From Bacillota bacterium (GTDB lineage Bacteria; Bacillota; Clostridia; Christensenellales; SZUA-584), in contig JAEYPS010000025.1 of the NCBI GenBank assembly GCA_023410475.1, positions 186,001 through 250,000 of the forward strand: a stretch of 64,000 bases of DNA, read 5' to 3'. The notes under the pieces were generated by a model. The model ran no database searches, was not told where the DNA came from, and worked only from the letters and a program-made list of their open reading frames with translations. A program made the translations under genes and the position numbers. Position 1 is the first letter of the stretch. Each line of letters opens with the position of its first letter. This document shows, in pieces, positions 24,443-33,375 of this stretch.

Positions 24443-26223
24443 TCATTCCTCCATGATTTTATTATATCAAGCTGGTGCGCCGGCAGCACCAGCCTGAATT
24501 CGGATCTGTATTCATTTACGTCGCGGTTGTAAAACTTGCATGCATCCGCAATATCCGCGGCAGTATACGTACTTTCGTGCAAAAGGCTCTTCAGCTTGCA
24601 ATCAGACCTCTCAAAAAGAGGCAAGTCGATATTACTCTCTACGCCGCTGTTGTTGAAGGCGACATACACGGTTTCCTCGCCGAGGCGCCGCGCATAAGCG
24701 TAGCATCCGCCGTCACAAAGAACAGTAGAGAAGTCCCCTTTTTTAAGGCATGGCTCCGCATTCCTGAGCGCGGTAATTTTCCTGTAAAATCCGAGCATTT
24801 CGTTGTCGGCGTTATCCCAGTTCATCGTCCTTCTGCAGTCAGGGTCGTTATCTCCGTCCATGCCCGTTTCGTCGCCGTAGTATATTGCGGGCATGCCGGG
24901 AAACGTCATCTGGAACGCGGCAGCGAGCTTTAGTTTTTTCTTGTCGCCTTTGCACAGCGTTAAAAACCGCTCGGTATCGTGGCTGCCTATAAGGTTATAC
25001 AGCACCGGATAGACCGTCACGGGATATACGGACAGCATCTTATGTGTGCGGCTGTCAAGCTCGAAAGCGTCTATCTCCCCCAGCGCAAAGAATTCGGCAG
25101 CGGCGTTGCGGAAAAGATAATTCATTACAGAATCCATCTGGTCGCCCCTTAAAAGGTCCCTGCCGTCCTTCCACGTCTCCCCGATAAGGAGCGCGTCCTG
25201 CTTGGCCGACTTGACCGCGCGGCGGAATTCCTGCCAAAACGTAAAATCAGCCTCGTCCGAAACGTCGAGCCGCCATCCGTCGATATCCGCTTCTTTTATC
25301 CAATAGACGCCCACATCCAGAAAATAATCCCTTGCCCGCCTGCCGGACAGCCTTATCTTTGGCATCCATTTGTAATACCCGACGCACTCATAGTTTGGCG
25401 GGTCTGTGACAACCGGGAATTCGTCTATATAGAACCAATCTTTATACTCCGATAACCCGCCGTTTTTCAGCACGTCCTGAAACGGCTCAAACATATATCC
25501 GCAGTGGTTGAAAACCCCGTCGAGGATAACGCGTATGTTTCTTTTATGGCACTGCGCCGTCAGAACCTTTAAGTCTTCAATCGTTCCGAACGACGGGTCT
25601 ATATCGTAATAATTTTGCGTGTCGTATTTGTGGTTTGAGGGCGATTTAAATATCGGATTAAGGTACAGTATACCCGCGCCGAGCGAACTTATATGATCGA
25701 GCTTGTCTATTATCCCTTTTAAATCTCCTCCGAAGAAGTTCGTACGCGTGGGCTTTGCGTCCCACTGAAGCGTTTCGCGCGGGTCGTTTGAATTATCGCC
25801 GTTGCAAAAACGCTCAGGGAATATCTGATAGGCGACCGCTCCCTGTGCCCACTCGGGGACGCTGAACACGTCGCATTCGTTGGTGTAGGAGTATTCATAG
25901 TAATGAACAGGCGGTGATTCGCTCTGCCCGTAAGGCCCGAAGTATGCCGTACCGTTATCGCCCGAGGCCGCGAAGTAATACTTTAAATACCTTACCGGTT
26001 TTTCCTGCGTTATCTCGCATATAAAGCAGTCAAAGTCATTATCTCGGGTCAGGTGCTTTAAGGCGGCACGGTTTACTTTATCCTCAAAGAAGCGGTCCCA
26101 GTATACGACCTCCCATGCATTTCGCGATTTTTTTGTGCACTTAATCTTCAGAACAAGGCTGTTCCTCCCCGAGGGATATACATATTCCCTGGCGGGTTCA
26201 TGCATAAATACCAATGAATCCAT
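24439..26223 (-). CDS. GH13 alpha-glycosidase (neopullulanase/cyclomaltodextrinase type)
   Basis: A 594-residue enzyme without signal peptide, so cytoplasmic. An N-terminal beta-domain (1-120, CBM34-like) precedes the GH13 barrel: VILDGVFNHCG, nucleophile Asp320 (GWRLDVSDE), acid/base Glu349 (LIGETW) and Asp416 (IGSHDTERF). The layout matches subfamily GH13_20 (maltogenic amylase, neopullulanase, cyclomaltodextrinase), which cut imported linear, branched or cyclic dextrins. It lies between the LacI regulator and the binding-protein gene, 25 bases after the former, and shares their promoter. Confidence 0.93.
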   Translation of the reverse strand: MDSLVFMHEPAREYVYPSGRNSLVLKIKCTKKSRNAWEVVYWDRFFEDKVNRAALKHLTRDNDFDCFICEITQEKPVRYLKYYFAASGDNGTAYFGPYGQSESPPVHYYEYSYTNECDVFSVPEWAQGAVAYQIFPERFCNGDNSNDPRETLQWDAKPTRTNFFGGDLKGIIDKLDHISSLGAGILYLNPIFKSPSNHKYDTQNYYDIDPSFGTIEDLKVLTAQCHKRNIRVILDGVFNHCGYMFEPFQDVLKNGGLSEYKDWFYIDEFPVVTDPPNYECVGYYKWMPKIRLSGRRARDYFLDVGVYWIKEADIDGWRLDVSDEADFTFWQEFRRAVKSAKQDALLIGETWKDGRDLLRGDQMDSVMNYLFRNAAAEFFALGEIDAFELDSRTHKMLSVYPVTVYPVLYNLIGSHDTERFLTLCKGDKKKLKLAAAFQMTFPGMPAIYYGDETGMDGDNDPDCRRTMNWDNADNEMLGFYRKITALRNAEPCLKKGDFSTVLCDGGCYAYARRLGEETVYVAFNNSGVESNIDLPLFERSDCKLKSLLHESTYTAADIADACKFYNRDVNEYRSEFRLVLPAHQLDIIKSWRNE

Positions 26224-26248
26224 CTCATTGCCTTTCGTCTGGATGATG

Positions 26249-27271
26249 TTATAAGTTGACCCTCGCGGTCGATTCTCTCTTTTCGATACGTGTCGCTATC
26301 AGGCTCTGCTGCTCCCTTGCCGAAGGGTTTTCGATACGCTTGAACAGCATGCTTGCGGCCTGAGCTCCCATTTCGAACACGTCTATATCCACGGTCGTAA
26401 GCGGCGGCTCGGCGAGGTTCGCTATCGGAAAGTTGTCGAAGCTCAATACTCCCATATCGCCGGGGATATTAAGGCCGGCTTCCACAGCCGCTTTCATCGC
26501 GCCAAGGCTCAGAAAATTGTCTCCGCAGACCACGGCGTCCGGCCTTTCGGGCAGCTGTAAAAGCTCGCGCATCATAAGTCTGCCTTCCTCCTTTGTGCTA
26601 CCGCCCTCTTTTACATATTCCGGATCATATACAAAACCGTTTGCTTCAAGTGATTCTCTGTATCCCGCGTGACGGTTCCTGTTGAATACCTCTTTTCGGC
26701 TTCCTCCGATAAACGCTATCCTCTTATAACCCTGCTCAACAAGATGCACTACAGCCTGCTGGCCGCCCTGCCTGTTGTTGACATCCACCCAGTCTATGGG
26801 TACGCTGTTGTCGGCGGGCTCGCCCAGCACAACGAACGGGAACTTGATCTTTTTTAATTCTCGCACCATGCGCTGGTCGACAATAGCCGAAGGAAGTATC
26901 ACTCCCTGCGTCCTTTTGCCGTGTATCAGCCAATCGAGCATATTTTCCTTTTTCATCAATGTTTTAAGATTGGCTATTATGAGGCACAGCCCGTTGCTGT
27001 AAACTATGGTCTCTATTCCGTGGATGACCTCGTAGAAAAACGGGTTGCTGTATGCCTTGGGCTCCGAAATATTGACCAGCAGCGCGACGGTAAACGCCTT
27101 TTGGTTTGAGAGCCCTCTTGCCATGCTGTTGGGAACATAGTTGAGCTCTTTCATGACTTTGAGCGTCCGCTCTCTCGTCTCCGCGGATATAAGCGGGCTG
27201 TTGTTGATGATTCTCGACACGGTAGAGGTAGACACCCCCGCGGCTTTCGCTACGTCTTTAATACTTGCCAA
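26249..27271 (-). CDS. LacI-family regulator of maltodextrin operon
   Basis: A LacI/GalR-type repressor with N-terminal helix-turn-helix (ASIKDVAKAAGVSTSTVSRI) and a periplasmic-binding-protein-like sugar domain (LPSAIVDQRM, AVVCGDNFLSLGAMKA, TTVDIDVFEMGAQAA). I prefer the TTG at 27271: it gives the standard N-terminus MASIKDVAKAAGVS and has GGAG 8 bases upstream, whereas the ATG at 27277 is only 2 bases from GGAG. It heads the operon with GH13 and the importer. An operator overlaps its own predicted transcription start, so autoregulation is likely. Confidence 0.9.
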   Translation of the reverse strand: MASIKDVAKAAGVSTSTVSRIINNSPLISAETRERTLKVMKELNYVPNSMARGLSNQKAFTVALLVNISEPKAYSNPFFYEVIHGIETIVYSNGLCLIIANLKTLMKKENMLDWLIHGKRTQGVILPSAIVDQRMVRELKKIKFPFVVLGEPADNSVPIDWVDVNNRQGGQQAVVHLVEQGYKRIAFIGGSRKEVFNRNRHAGYRESLEANGFVYDPEYVKEGGSTKEEGRLMMRELLQLPERPDAVVCGDNFLSLGAMKAAVEAGLNIPGDMGVLSFDNFPIANLAEPPLTTVDIDVFEMGAQAASMLFKRIENPSAREQQSLIATRIEKRESTARVNL

Positions 27272-27303
27272 ATCCATCACTCCAAATAATCTATTACAAT
27301 CTA

Positions 27304-27588
27304 TGCAACCGATTGCATTAATATTATGAATTAATATGGCCTTAGATGTCAACAGTCAAAGCGCATAAGTCAGGCTCAGAGTCTTTCGAACAGTTCCGTG
27401 TTTTAGATCATATGGCTTCGCATGTAACCGGTTGTTTTGCCTGGATATTTCTGTTATTGTTCCGTTCGGATATAGTTTTGAATCAATGTATTAAATGCCT
27501 TACGCTTTTGAAACCGGTATCATGACTATATATGCTTATTAATTTGATTTAGATTCTTATATTAATTTGTTTTATGCAACCGGTTTCA
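27304..27588. promoter_or_regulatory. Cluster of four LacI-type operators
   Basis: Four 14-base palindromes with a central CG lie in the 470-base gap before the lacI gene: TGCAACCGATTGCA (27304-27317), TGTAACCGGTTGTT (27423-27436), TGAAACCGGTATCA (27509-27522) and TGCAACCGGTTTCA (27575-27588). They share the core AACCGGTT and resemble the operators known for LacI-type maltose regulators. Centre-to-centre spacings are 119, 86 and 66 bases. Only the first overlaps the recognised promoter; the other three could serve looping. Confidence 0.75.
27323..27352 (-). promoter_or_regulatory. Promoter of the lacI-GH13-importer operon
   Basis: TTGACA (27352-27347) with an 18-base spacer and CATAAT (27328-27323) on the minus strand. 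The predicted start near 27316 falls inside the first operator. Confidence 0.6.
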
Positions 27589-27671
27589 TTGATATTATAA
27601 CTTATACTGAAAAAAAGTCAACCCTCTTTTATGCGGTTATTTCTATTAATTTAAAAACACATGAAGTATAA

Positions 27672-27700
27672 AGCCCCGAAACCTTTTGTCTTCCGGGGCT
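27672..27700 (-). terminator. Terminator after FGGY kinase gene
   Basis: AGCCCC pairs with GGGGCT, extended by GAA/TTC, around an 11-base loop. On the minus strand TTTATACTT follows. It lies about 42 bases beyond the stop of the kinase and ends the arabinan operon. Confidence 0.6.
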
Positions 27701-27741
27701 CATTTTACTGTATATGCGTTATGTGTTGCGCCTGAAATATC

Positions 27742-29331
27742 CTATGCCCTGAAGGCTTCTACTGCCGCCCGTTCAACGGCAAAGCTCGCTTTGTAGCGCT
27801 CGATAAACGCGTTAAAGCCCGCCTCGTCAGCAGCGTCCGGCTCAGCGACCGAGCACTGCGCATCGGCAAACACGTTAGCCGAGAGATAATCCGCCAGCGC
27901 TTCTCCCTGATTGTTCTTCATGTACGCGGCAAGTATAGCCATTCCCCACGGCCCGCCTTCACCCGCCGACGCCATGACGTTCACCGGAGCGCCCAGCGCC
28001 GCGGCCATGATACGCTGCCCTACCCCGGGCACCTTGAAAAATCCTCCGTGCCCCGTTATGGAATCGAGCTTTACGTTCTCGGCAAACAGTATGTCCATGC
28101 CTATTTTAAGCGAAGCGCACGCCGAGTAAAGATGAGCTCGCATAAAATTTGGCAGATCAAATTTCGCGTCTGGTATTCTCATGAACAGCGGGCGTCCTTC
28201 TTCAAAGCCCGTTACATGCTCTCCCGATACGTAGTTATAGGAAAGCAGGCCTGCGCAGTCCGGGTCGCCCTTAAGGGCGATGTTGAAAAGCGTGCCGTAG
28301 AGCCTGTCTGTATCAAACTCTGCTCCAAGAGCTTTGGCGGCGTCGCCCAGAAGCCTCACCCACGCGTCTATATCGCTTAAGAAGTTGTTGCAGTGCGCCA
28401 TCGCCACAGGGTCTCCCGACGGCGTTGTAACCATGTCTATCTCCTCGTAAACTTTTGAAAGCGGCCGCTCGAGCACGGCCATCGCGAACACGCTCGTGCC
28501 AGCGCTGACGTTGCCGGTGCGCTTGCGCACGCTGTTTGTGGCCACCATGCCAGTGCCCGCGTCCCCTTCGGGAGGGCACATTGGTATGCCTGCCTGCAGC
28601 TCTCCAGAAGGATCAAGCAGCTCGGCGCCTTCTTCTGTAAGCGTTCCCGCGGCCGAGCCCGCGGGAATACCTTTTGGCATTATATCGGCAAGCTTCCAAT
28701 CGAAACCTTTGTCCGCGACAAGCCCGTCAAACGCCGCAAGCATGCGGCTGTCATACTGCCGAGTATCGTCGTCTATAGGGAACATTCCTGACGCGTCGCC
28801 CGCGCCGAGCACCCTTTCCCCCGTCAACTGCCAGTGAATATATCCCGCAAGCGTTGTGAGAAAACGTATCTCGCCAACATGCTTCTCGCCGTTAAGAATA
28901 GCCTGATACAGATGCGCGATGCTCCAGCGCTGAGGAATGTTGAAACCAAACAGCTCAGTCAGGCGTTTGGCCGCCTCGCCCGTTATTGTGTTTCTCCAGG
29001 TACGGAACGGCACAAGCAGCCGGCCCTGCCCGTCGAACGCCATATATCCGTGCATCATAGCGGATACTCCTATCACGCCCACGGTTTCAAGCTTTGTATC
29101 ATACTTTTCACGCACATCCTCTTTAAGCGCAGCGTAACAATCACGGATACCTTTCCATACGTCCTCAAGCGCGTAAGTCCATATGCCGTTCTCAAGCCTG
29201 TTCTCCCACGTATGGCTGCCCGATGCTATCTGGTTGTGCTTGTTATCGATAAGCACAGCCTTTATGCGCGTTGAGCCCAGCTCAATGCCAAGAAATGTTT
29301 CGCCGGGATTAAGCGTTCTTTTGGTTTGCAT
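27742..29331 (-). CDS. FGGY-family carbohydrate kinase, possible ribulokinase
   Basis: A 529-residue sugar kinase from ATG 29331, preceded by GGAGG at 9 bases; an in-frame start 84 bases further out lies in a GC-rich hairpin and is rejected. The phosphate loop is FLGIELGSTRIKAVLID, the catalytic region PPEGDAGTGMVA and the C-terminal domain has SITGHGGFFKVPGVG. It is the last gene of the GH127/importer operon, so it probably phosphorylates L-ribulose or another ketose made from released arabinose. It does not resemble classical AraB closely; a non-classical clostridial ribulokinase is my best guess. No arabinose isomerase is in the window. Confidence 0.82.
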   Translation of the reverse strand: MQTKRTLNPGETFLGIELGSTRIKAVLIDNKHNQIASGSHTWENRLENGIWTYALEDVWKGIRDCYAALKEDVREKYDTKLETVGVIGVSAMMHGYMAFDGQGRLLVPFRTWRNTITGEAAKRLTELFGFNIPQRWSIAHLYQAILNGEKHVGEIRFLTTLAGYIHWQLTGERVLGAGDASGMFPIDDDTRQYDSRMLAAFDGLVADKGFDWKLADIMPKGIPAGSAAGTLTEEGAELLDPSGELQAGIPMCPPEGDAGTGMVATNSVRKRTGNVSAGTSVFAMAVLERPLSKVYEEIDMVTTPSGDPVAMAHCNNFLSDIDAWVRLLGDAAKALGAEFDTDRLYGTLFNIALKGDPDCAGLLSYNYVSGEHVTGFEEGRPLFMRIPDAKFDLPNFMRAHLYSACASLKIGMDILFAENVKLDSITGHGGFFKVPGVGQRIMAAALGAPVNVMASAGEGGPWGMAILAAYMKNNQGEALADYLSANVFADAQCSVAEPDAADEAGFNAFIERYKASFAVERAAVEAFRA

Positions 29332-29370
29332 GTGTAAAAACCTCCAAATCTGATTTTTCGGCCCTTTTCC

Positions 29371-29409
29371 GCCCCGACGAGGCGACAATGAGCGCCTTTT
29401 ATACGGGGC
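29371..29409 (-). other. Nested stem-loop in kinase leader
   Basis: Outer arms GCCCCG (29371-29376) and CGGGGC (29404-29409) enclose a second stem, AGGCG (29380-29384) with CGCCT (29393-29397). It lies 40 bases upstream of the kinase start, in the 233-base gap after the ATPase gene. No U-run follows on the minus strand. A processing or stabilising element is more likely than a terminator. Confidence 0.5.
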
Positions 29410-29564
29410 CCCCAAAAGTTTTGAGGCTTATCAGGGTGTATATTACAGAGTGAGCATATATCTTATGTTATACGTTTTTTAGCTCAATAGCAACTATGCA
29501 ATGCCAAAAAAATCAAAGTTTTCCCGAAGAAACGAGCACGGTATAGAATGTCATATTATAACTG

Positions 29565-30686
29565 CTATATAAGCAGGTTCCTTTCGTCCTTTTTGGAAAA
29601 CAGATGTATCATCGGCTCAGCCATTTTGAAGTGAATCTCCTTTAATAAGCCGACTCCCCCGCGGAACCTCTCGTCAACTTCCATCGTAGGCACGCGGATA
29701 ACGGCGTCCTTCCCCCCGACACTGAGATGTATATACATCTCGCTGCCCATCATCTCCGTGACATCGACAGTCGCGCGCACAGCGCCTTCGTCGGTATGCG
29801 AAGCTATACTCATGTGCTCCGGGCGTATGCCGAGCGTAACGTCCTGCTCTTCCGCGCCCTTTTCAAGAAGCTTCGCGCTCGTATCCTGCGTCAAGAGTAT
29901 CTTAACGTCGCCCAGCAGCACACTATATTTGCTGCCGGATTTTTGCAGGCGCACATCAAAAAAGTTCATCTGCGGCGTGCCTATGAAACCCGCTACGAAA
30001 TGGTTGGCTGGATGACCAAACACTTCCTGCGGCGTGCCTATCTGCTGTATAAAACCGTCCTTCATAATAACTATCCGGTCTCCCAGCGTCATAGCCTCTG
30101 TCTGGTCGTGCGTCACATATATGAACGTGGTGTCCACGCGTTTGTGTATCTTTATTATCTCGGCGCGCATCTGGTTCCTGAGCTTTGCGTCGAGGTTTGA
30201 AAGAGGCTCGTCCATCAAAAACACCTGAGGCTCTCTGACGATGGCTCGTCCTATCGCAACGCGCTGGCGCTGTCCGCCCGAAAGCGCCTTCGGTTTTCTC
30301 TGGAGCAGCTCGGTGATGCTGAGAATCTCGGCAGCCTCCCTCACCTTTCTGTCTATCTCCTGCTTATTAACGCGGCGCAGCTTCAATGCGAACGCCATGT
30401 TTTCGTATACCGTCATGTGAGGATAAAGAGCGTAGTTCTGAAACACCATAGCGATGTCTCTGTCCTTGGGCGCTATGTCGTTAACGAGCCGGTCGCCTAT
30501 ATAGAGCTCTCCGTCCGATATCTCCTCGAGCCCCGCAACCATTCTGAGCGTCGTGGACTTTCCGCAGCCCGACGGACCGACGAGCACTATAAACTCTTTA
30601 TCGGCGATCTCAAGGTTGAACTCCTGAACGGCCACAACATCCTTGTCATATACCTTTTTGATGCCCCTAAAAGATACGTTTGCCAT
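29565..30686 (-). CDS. MsmX/UgpC-type sugar ABC transporter ATPase
   Basis: A 373-residue CUT1 ATPase with Walker A GPSGCGKST, signature LSGGQRQRVAIGRAI, Walker B VFLMDEPLSNLDA and YVTHDQTEAMT, then a C-terminal TOBE domain (PQMNFFDVRL onward). ATG 30686 begins 2 bases after the stop of the DUF624 gene; AAGG lies about 10 bases upstream. It powers the arabino-oligosaccharide importer encoded just upstream and resembles the copy at 20016-21125 throughout, indicating paralogues. Confidence 0.93.
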   Translation of the reverse strand: MANVSFRGIKKVYDKDVVAVQEFNLEIADKEFIVLVGPSGCGKSTTLRMVAGLEEISDGELYIGDRLVNDIAPKDRDIAMVFQNYALYPHMTVYENMAFALKLRRVNKQEIDRKVREAAEILSITELLQRKPKALSGGQRQRVAIGRAIVREPQVFLMDEPLSNLDAKLRNQMRAEIIKIHKRVDTTFIYVTHDQTEAMTLGDRIVIMKDGFIQQIGTPQEVFGHPANHFVAGFIGTPQMNFFDVRLQKSGSKYSVLLGDVKILLTQDTSAKLLEKGAEEQDVTLGIRPEHMSIASHTDEGAVRATVDVTEMMGSEMYIHLSVGGKDAVIRVPTMEVDERFRGGVGLLKEIHFKMAEPMIHLFSKKDERNLLI

Positions 30687-30688
30687 AA

Positions 30689-31408
30689 TCAATTACCTTC
30701 CTTTTCTTGTTCATAAGGCCCTATAATGCGCCTTTGAAGCGGCCCGTTCACAGCGGCGCAGACGATAAACTGAAAAATCGAAAACCATATGAATACCAGC
30801 AGTATGATGGTATACGGGAAAAACGCAGCCGCGACAAACGCCACTAAAGCCGTGCAACCCAGTATTAGCAAATTCGTTTTCCATTCCATTATCGTCAGTA
30901 TTAAAGCGTTCTTAGCAATATGTTTGTTCTTCAGCGCAAGCGTCGGAAGAAATACGAAAACATAGCTTAAAAATATGACCGCAAAGCCCAGCAGAGAAAA
31001 CCCTATGACCGCCGTAAACAGGCCAAAACTCTCTCCGTACGAAATGCTCAGGCTGAAAAAGTAGTAGCATGCAAACAGCAGCAGCGCCCCCATGCCCCCA
31101 AACGGCATTGCTTTAAAAAAGTTTGCTTTGAACTCCTTCCAAAAATCGCTCCACAAAAAACAATTGCCGTTGCGCCAGAGCTTTATCAGCACCCTGTTCA
31201 CGCCGCACAGCGCCGCTGGTATCGTTATTACGGGGATGCAAAATAGAAGAAACAGCAGATTCAGAGTGATGAGCTTCCACATATGCGTCCACAGCAGAAA
31301 CCCGAACCGCCTTATCCCCTCTTTGGGCGGCGGCTCTGTCACGCCCATTCCAGGCCCGAAAAGCCTGTTTCGTATGAGTTTTGTAAAATCGCCCTCTTTC
31401 TCTTTCAT
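30689..31408 (-). CDS. DUF624 (YesL-like) membrane protein
   Basis: A 239-residue protein with about five membrane segments (for example LITLNLLFLLFCIPVITIPA and LLLFACYYFFSLSISYG). The N-terminal GPGMGVTEPPPKEGI and the following hydrophobic pattern are typical of the YesL/DUF624 family, which accompanies CUT1 sugar importers in Bacillota. Its biochemical role is unknown. The gene is embedded between the MalG-like permease (3 bases upstream) and the ATPase (2 bases downstream), so it is part of the importer operon. Confidence 0.82.
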   Translation of the reverse strand: MKEKEGDFTKLIRNRLFGPGMGVTEPPPKEGIRRFGFLLWTHMWKLITLNLLFLLFCIPVITIPAALCGVNRVLIKLWRNGNCFLWSDFWKEFKANFFKAMPFGGMGALLLFACYYFFSLSISYGESFGLFTAVIGFSLLGFAVIFLSYVFVFLPTLALKNKHIAKNALILTIMEWKTNLLILGCTALVAFVAAAFFPYTIILLVFIWFSIFQFIVCAAVNGPLQRRIIGPYEQEKEGN

Positions 31409-31411
31409 GGC

Positions 31412-32323
31412 CTAATTCTTCATTCCGGTCATAACGATGCCCTCTACAAAGTAACGCTGACCTATGAGATAGACTATCACGCCCGGCAAAAATGAAAGGC
31501 AGGTAGCAGCAAACATCCCCGCGTAATCGTTTTTGAACGAGCCCATAAAAGTGGTCAGCCCTACCGCCATGGTATACTTTTCCCGCGAAGAAATATAAAT
31601 CGTTTGCTGCAGCAGATCGTTCCAGGTAGTGATGAAGATCAACAGCGCCACAACTATTATAGCCGGCCGGATAGAGGGAACAATGATGCTCATAAGCGTA
31701 CGCATATAGCCGGCTCCGTCGATGACGGCCGCCTCGTCGAGCTCTTTAGGCAGAGTCCTGATAAACTGCCTGATGAGAAAGATATTAAACGCTCCTCCTC
31801 CGCAAAGATACGGAAGTATCAGCGGCCAGTATGTATCTGTAAGCCCCAGGCTCGCCCATGATATGTAGAGCGGAATAAGCGTTACCATAGTCGGCAGCAG
31901 CATAGAACCTACGCAGAGCGAAAACAAAAACGCTCTTCCTTTAAAGCGCAGCCTGGCAAAAGCATAGCCGCAAAATATTGCCGTGATCGTTCCGAAAACG
32001 ACACTGGGAACGACAATTGTAAGCGTATTCCCTAAATACCGCCAAAAATCAAAGGTAGTCGGTTTTATATTATAATTGGAAAACAGCCACTCCGTCGGAA
32101 AAAACTGCGGCGGCCATCTGAATATTTCGAGGCTTTTCATAAGCGAAGAGCGCACCATCCACCACAAGGGCAGCATTACTAACGCAGCCAGTAAGATGAC
32201 GATAATTAACGAAATGATATCCGCAATCTGCTGACTTCTCTTTTTGCTTTTTAAGCTTCTTACGGGCACTCCCGTATTAATCTTTTGATTCGCGGTTCCG
32301 TTCGTTATGCCGGTTTCGTTCAT
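31412..32323 (-). CDS. CUT1 sugar ABC transporter permease (MalG-like)
   Basis: A 303-residue permease with six predicted membrane segments after a basic, cytoplasmic N-terminus of about 40 residues. The EAA motif is PKELDEAAVIDGAGYMRTLM. Its start overlaps the preceding permease stop (ATGA), giving translational coupling. It is part of the importer whose binding protein is encoded at 33376-34773, in an operon led by a GH127 arabinofuranosidase, so arabino-oligosaccharides are the likely cargo. Confidence 0.93.
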   Translation of the reverse strand: MNETGITNGTANQKINTGVPVRSLKSKKRSQQIADIISLIIVILLAALVMLPLWWMVRSSLMKSLEIFRWPPQFFPTEWLFSNYNIKPTTFDFWRYLGNTLTIVVPSVVFGTITAIFCGYAFARLRFKGRAFLFSLCVGSMLLPTMVTLIPLYISWASLGLTDTYWPLILPYLCGGGAFNIFLIRQFIRTLPKELDEAAVIDGAGYMRTLMSIIVPSIRPAIIVVALLIFITTWNDLLQQTIYISSREKYTMAVGLTTFMGSFKNDYAGMFAATCLSFLPGVIVYLIGQRYFVEGIVMTGMKN

Positions 32324-33261
32324 TTCTTATCATCTCCTCCCTCATTGAATATCCAGCTTTTTGCTGTGGCAAACAGTATAAAAGCCAGTATAGCGGCGAC
32401 GATAAAAAACACAAACGCAATAGCGCCGGCTTTCCCCAGTTCCCTGCTTCTGAATCCGGTCTGATACATCAAATATGTCATAAACATTGTAGATTTCCCC
32501 GGCCCGCCTTTTGTAACGGCAAGCGCGGGTACGACTATCTGCAGATTGACGACAAGGCTCATCAAAAGATTATAAAAAATTATAGGAGACATGCAGGGTA
32601 TGGTAACGTTCCAAAACCGCTGCCATGAACTTGCGCCGTCTATTTCCGCAGCCTCGTGATATACCCGGGGCACGTTTTGCAGCCCTGCCAAGAATATGAC
32701 GATCAGGTTGCCGGATGTCCAAACAGCGATAAGGGCCAGTGACGGTATGGCCGTGTCCGCGGAAGACAGGAAATAGGATTTTTCAAAGCCTAAATTCACA
32801 AGTATATAGTTTATCAGACCACCGTCATATTTTAATAAAAACCACCAGCTGATCATGACCGCGGTGGCGGGCAGGATATACGGTATATAGAAAACCGCAC
32901 GGAAAAATCCGCGTGCGGGAATCTTGCGGTTTAAGAGCATCGCTATGATCATGGAGTAAATGATACTTCCGGCAACGGCTATCAGCGAGAAGATTACAGT
33001 TACCTTAATAGAGTTAAGAAAGTCAATACTCGGGCTTTGGAATATATCTATAAAGTTATCAACCCCAACAAACTTGATAGCCGGAAGAGTGCCGCCTTGA
33101 ACAAAATGCCCTACGTTCAGGTCCGTTAAACTTATGCCGAAAACGGCCAATAAAGGCAAATATGTAATCAGCGTCAAACCAAGAAATGCGGGAATCAAAA
33201 AAAGATATGCCGCGCGCTGTTCCTTGATTGCGATTTTTGCCCTCTTTTTCTTGTTTTTCAT
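32320..33261 (-). CDS. CUT1 sugar ABC transporter permease (MalF-like)
   Basis: A 313-residue permease. After a lysine-rich start the first membrane segment is AYLFLIPAFLGLTLITYLPL, and the EAA motif is PRVYHEAAEIDGASSWQRFW. It follows the binding-protein gene after 114 bases containing a stem-loop and overlaps the next permease by four bases. With it, it should form the heterodimeric pore. Confidence 0.93.
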   Translation of the reverse strand: MKNKKKRAKIAIKEQRAAYLFLIPAFLGLTLITYLPLLAVFGISLTDLNVGHFVQGGTLPAIKFVGVDNFIDIFQSPSIDFLNSIKVTVIFSLIAVAGSIIYSMIIAMLLNRKIPARGFFRAVFYIPYILPATAVMISWWFLLKYDGGLINYILVNLGFEKSYFLSSADTAIPSLALIAVWTSGNLIVIFLAGLQNVPRVYHEAAEIDGASSWQRFWNVTIPCMSPIIFYNLLMSLVVNLQIVVPALAVTKGGPGKSTMFMTYLMYQTGFRSRELGKAGAIAFVFFIVAAILAFILFATAKSWIFNEGGDDKK

Positions 33262-33298
33262 ATCTTTTATCCCACTTTCCAGGATTATAAATCACGCA

Positions 33299-33335
33299 GG
33301 GCGCCCTCATACGCATTTTTGCTTTTCAGGCGCCC
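33299..33335 (-). other. Intercistronic stem-loop after arabinan-module binding-protein gene
   Basis: GGGCGCC (33299-33305) pairs perfectly with GGCGCCC (33329-33335); the 23-base loop holds a small GCA/TGC stem. It starts 40 bases after the binding-protein stop and has no U-run. Confidence 0.6.
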
Positions 33336-33375
33336 CATATGACTCTACCGTTACTTTAAAATAACCATTAGTTTT

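Noticed and set aside
29332..29415. Upstream in-frame extension of the FGGY kinase
   Set aside because: The 28 extra residues are Arg/Gly/Pro-rich and come from the nested hairpin region. ATG 29331 has GGAGG at good spacing and gives the family N-terminus.
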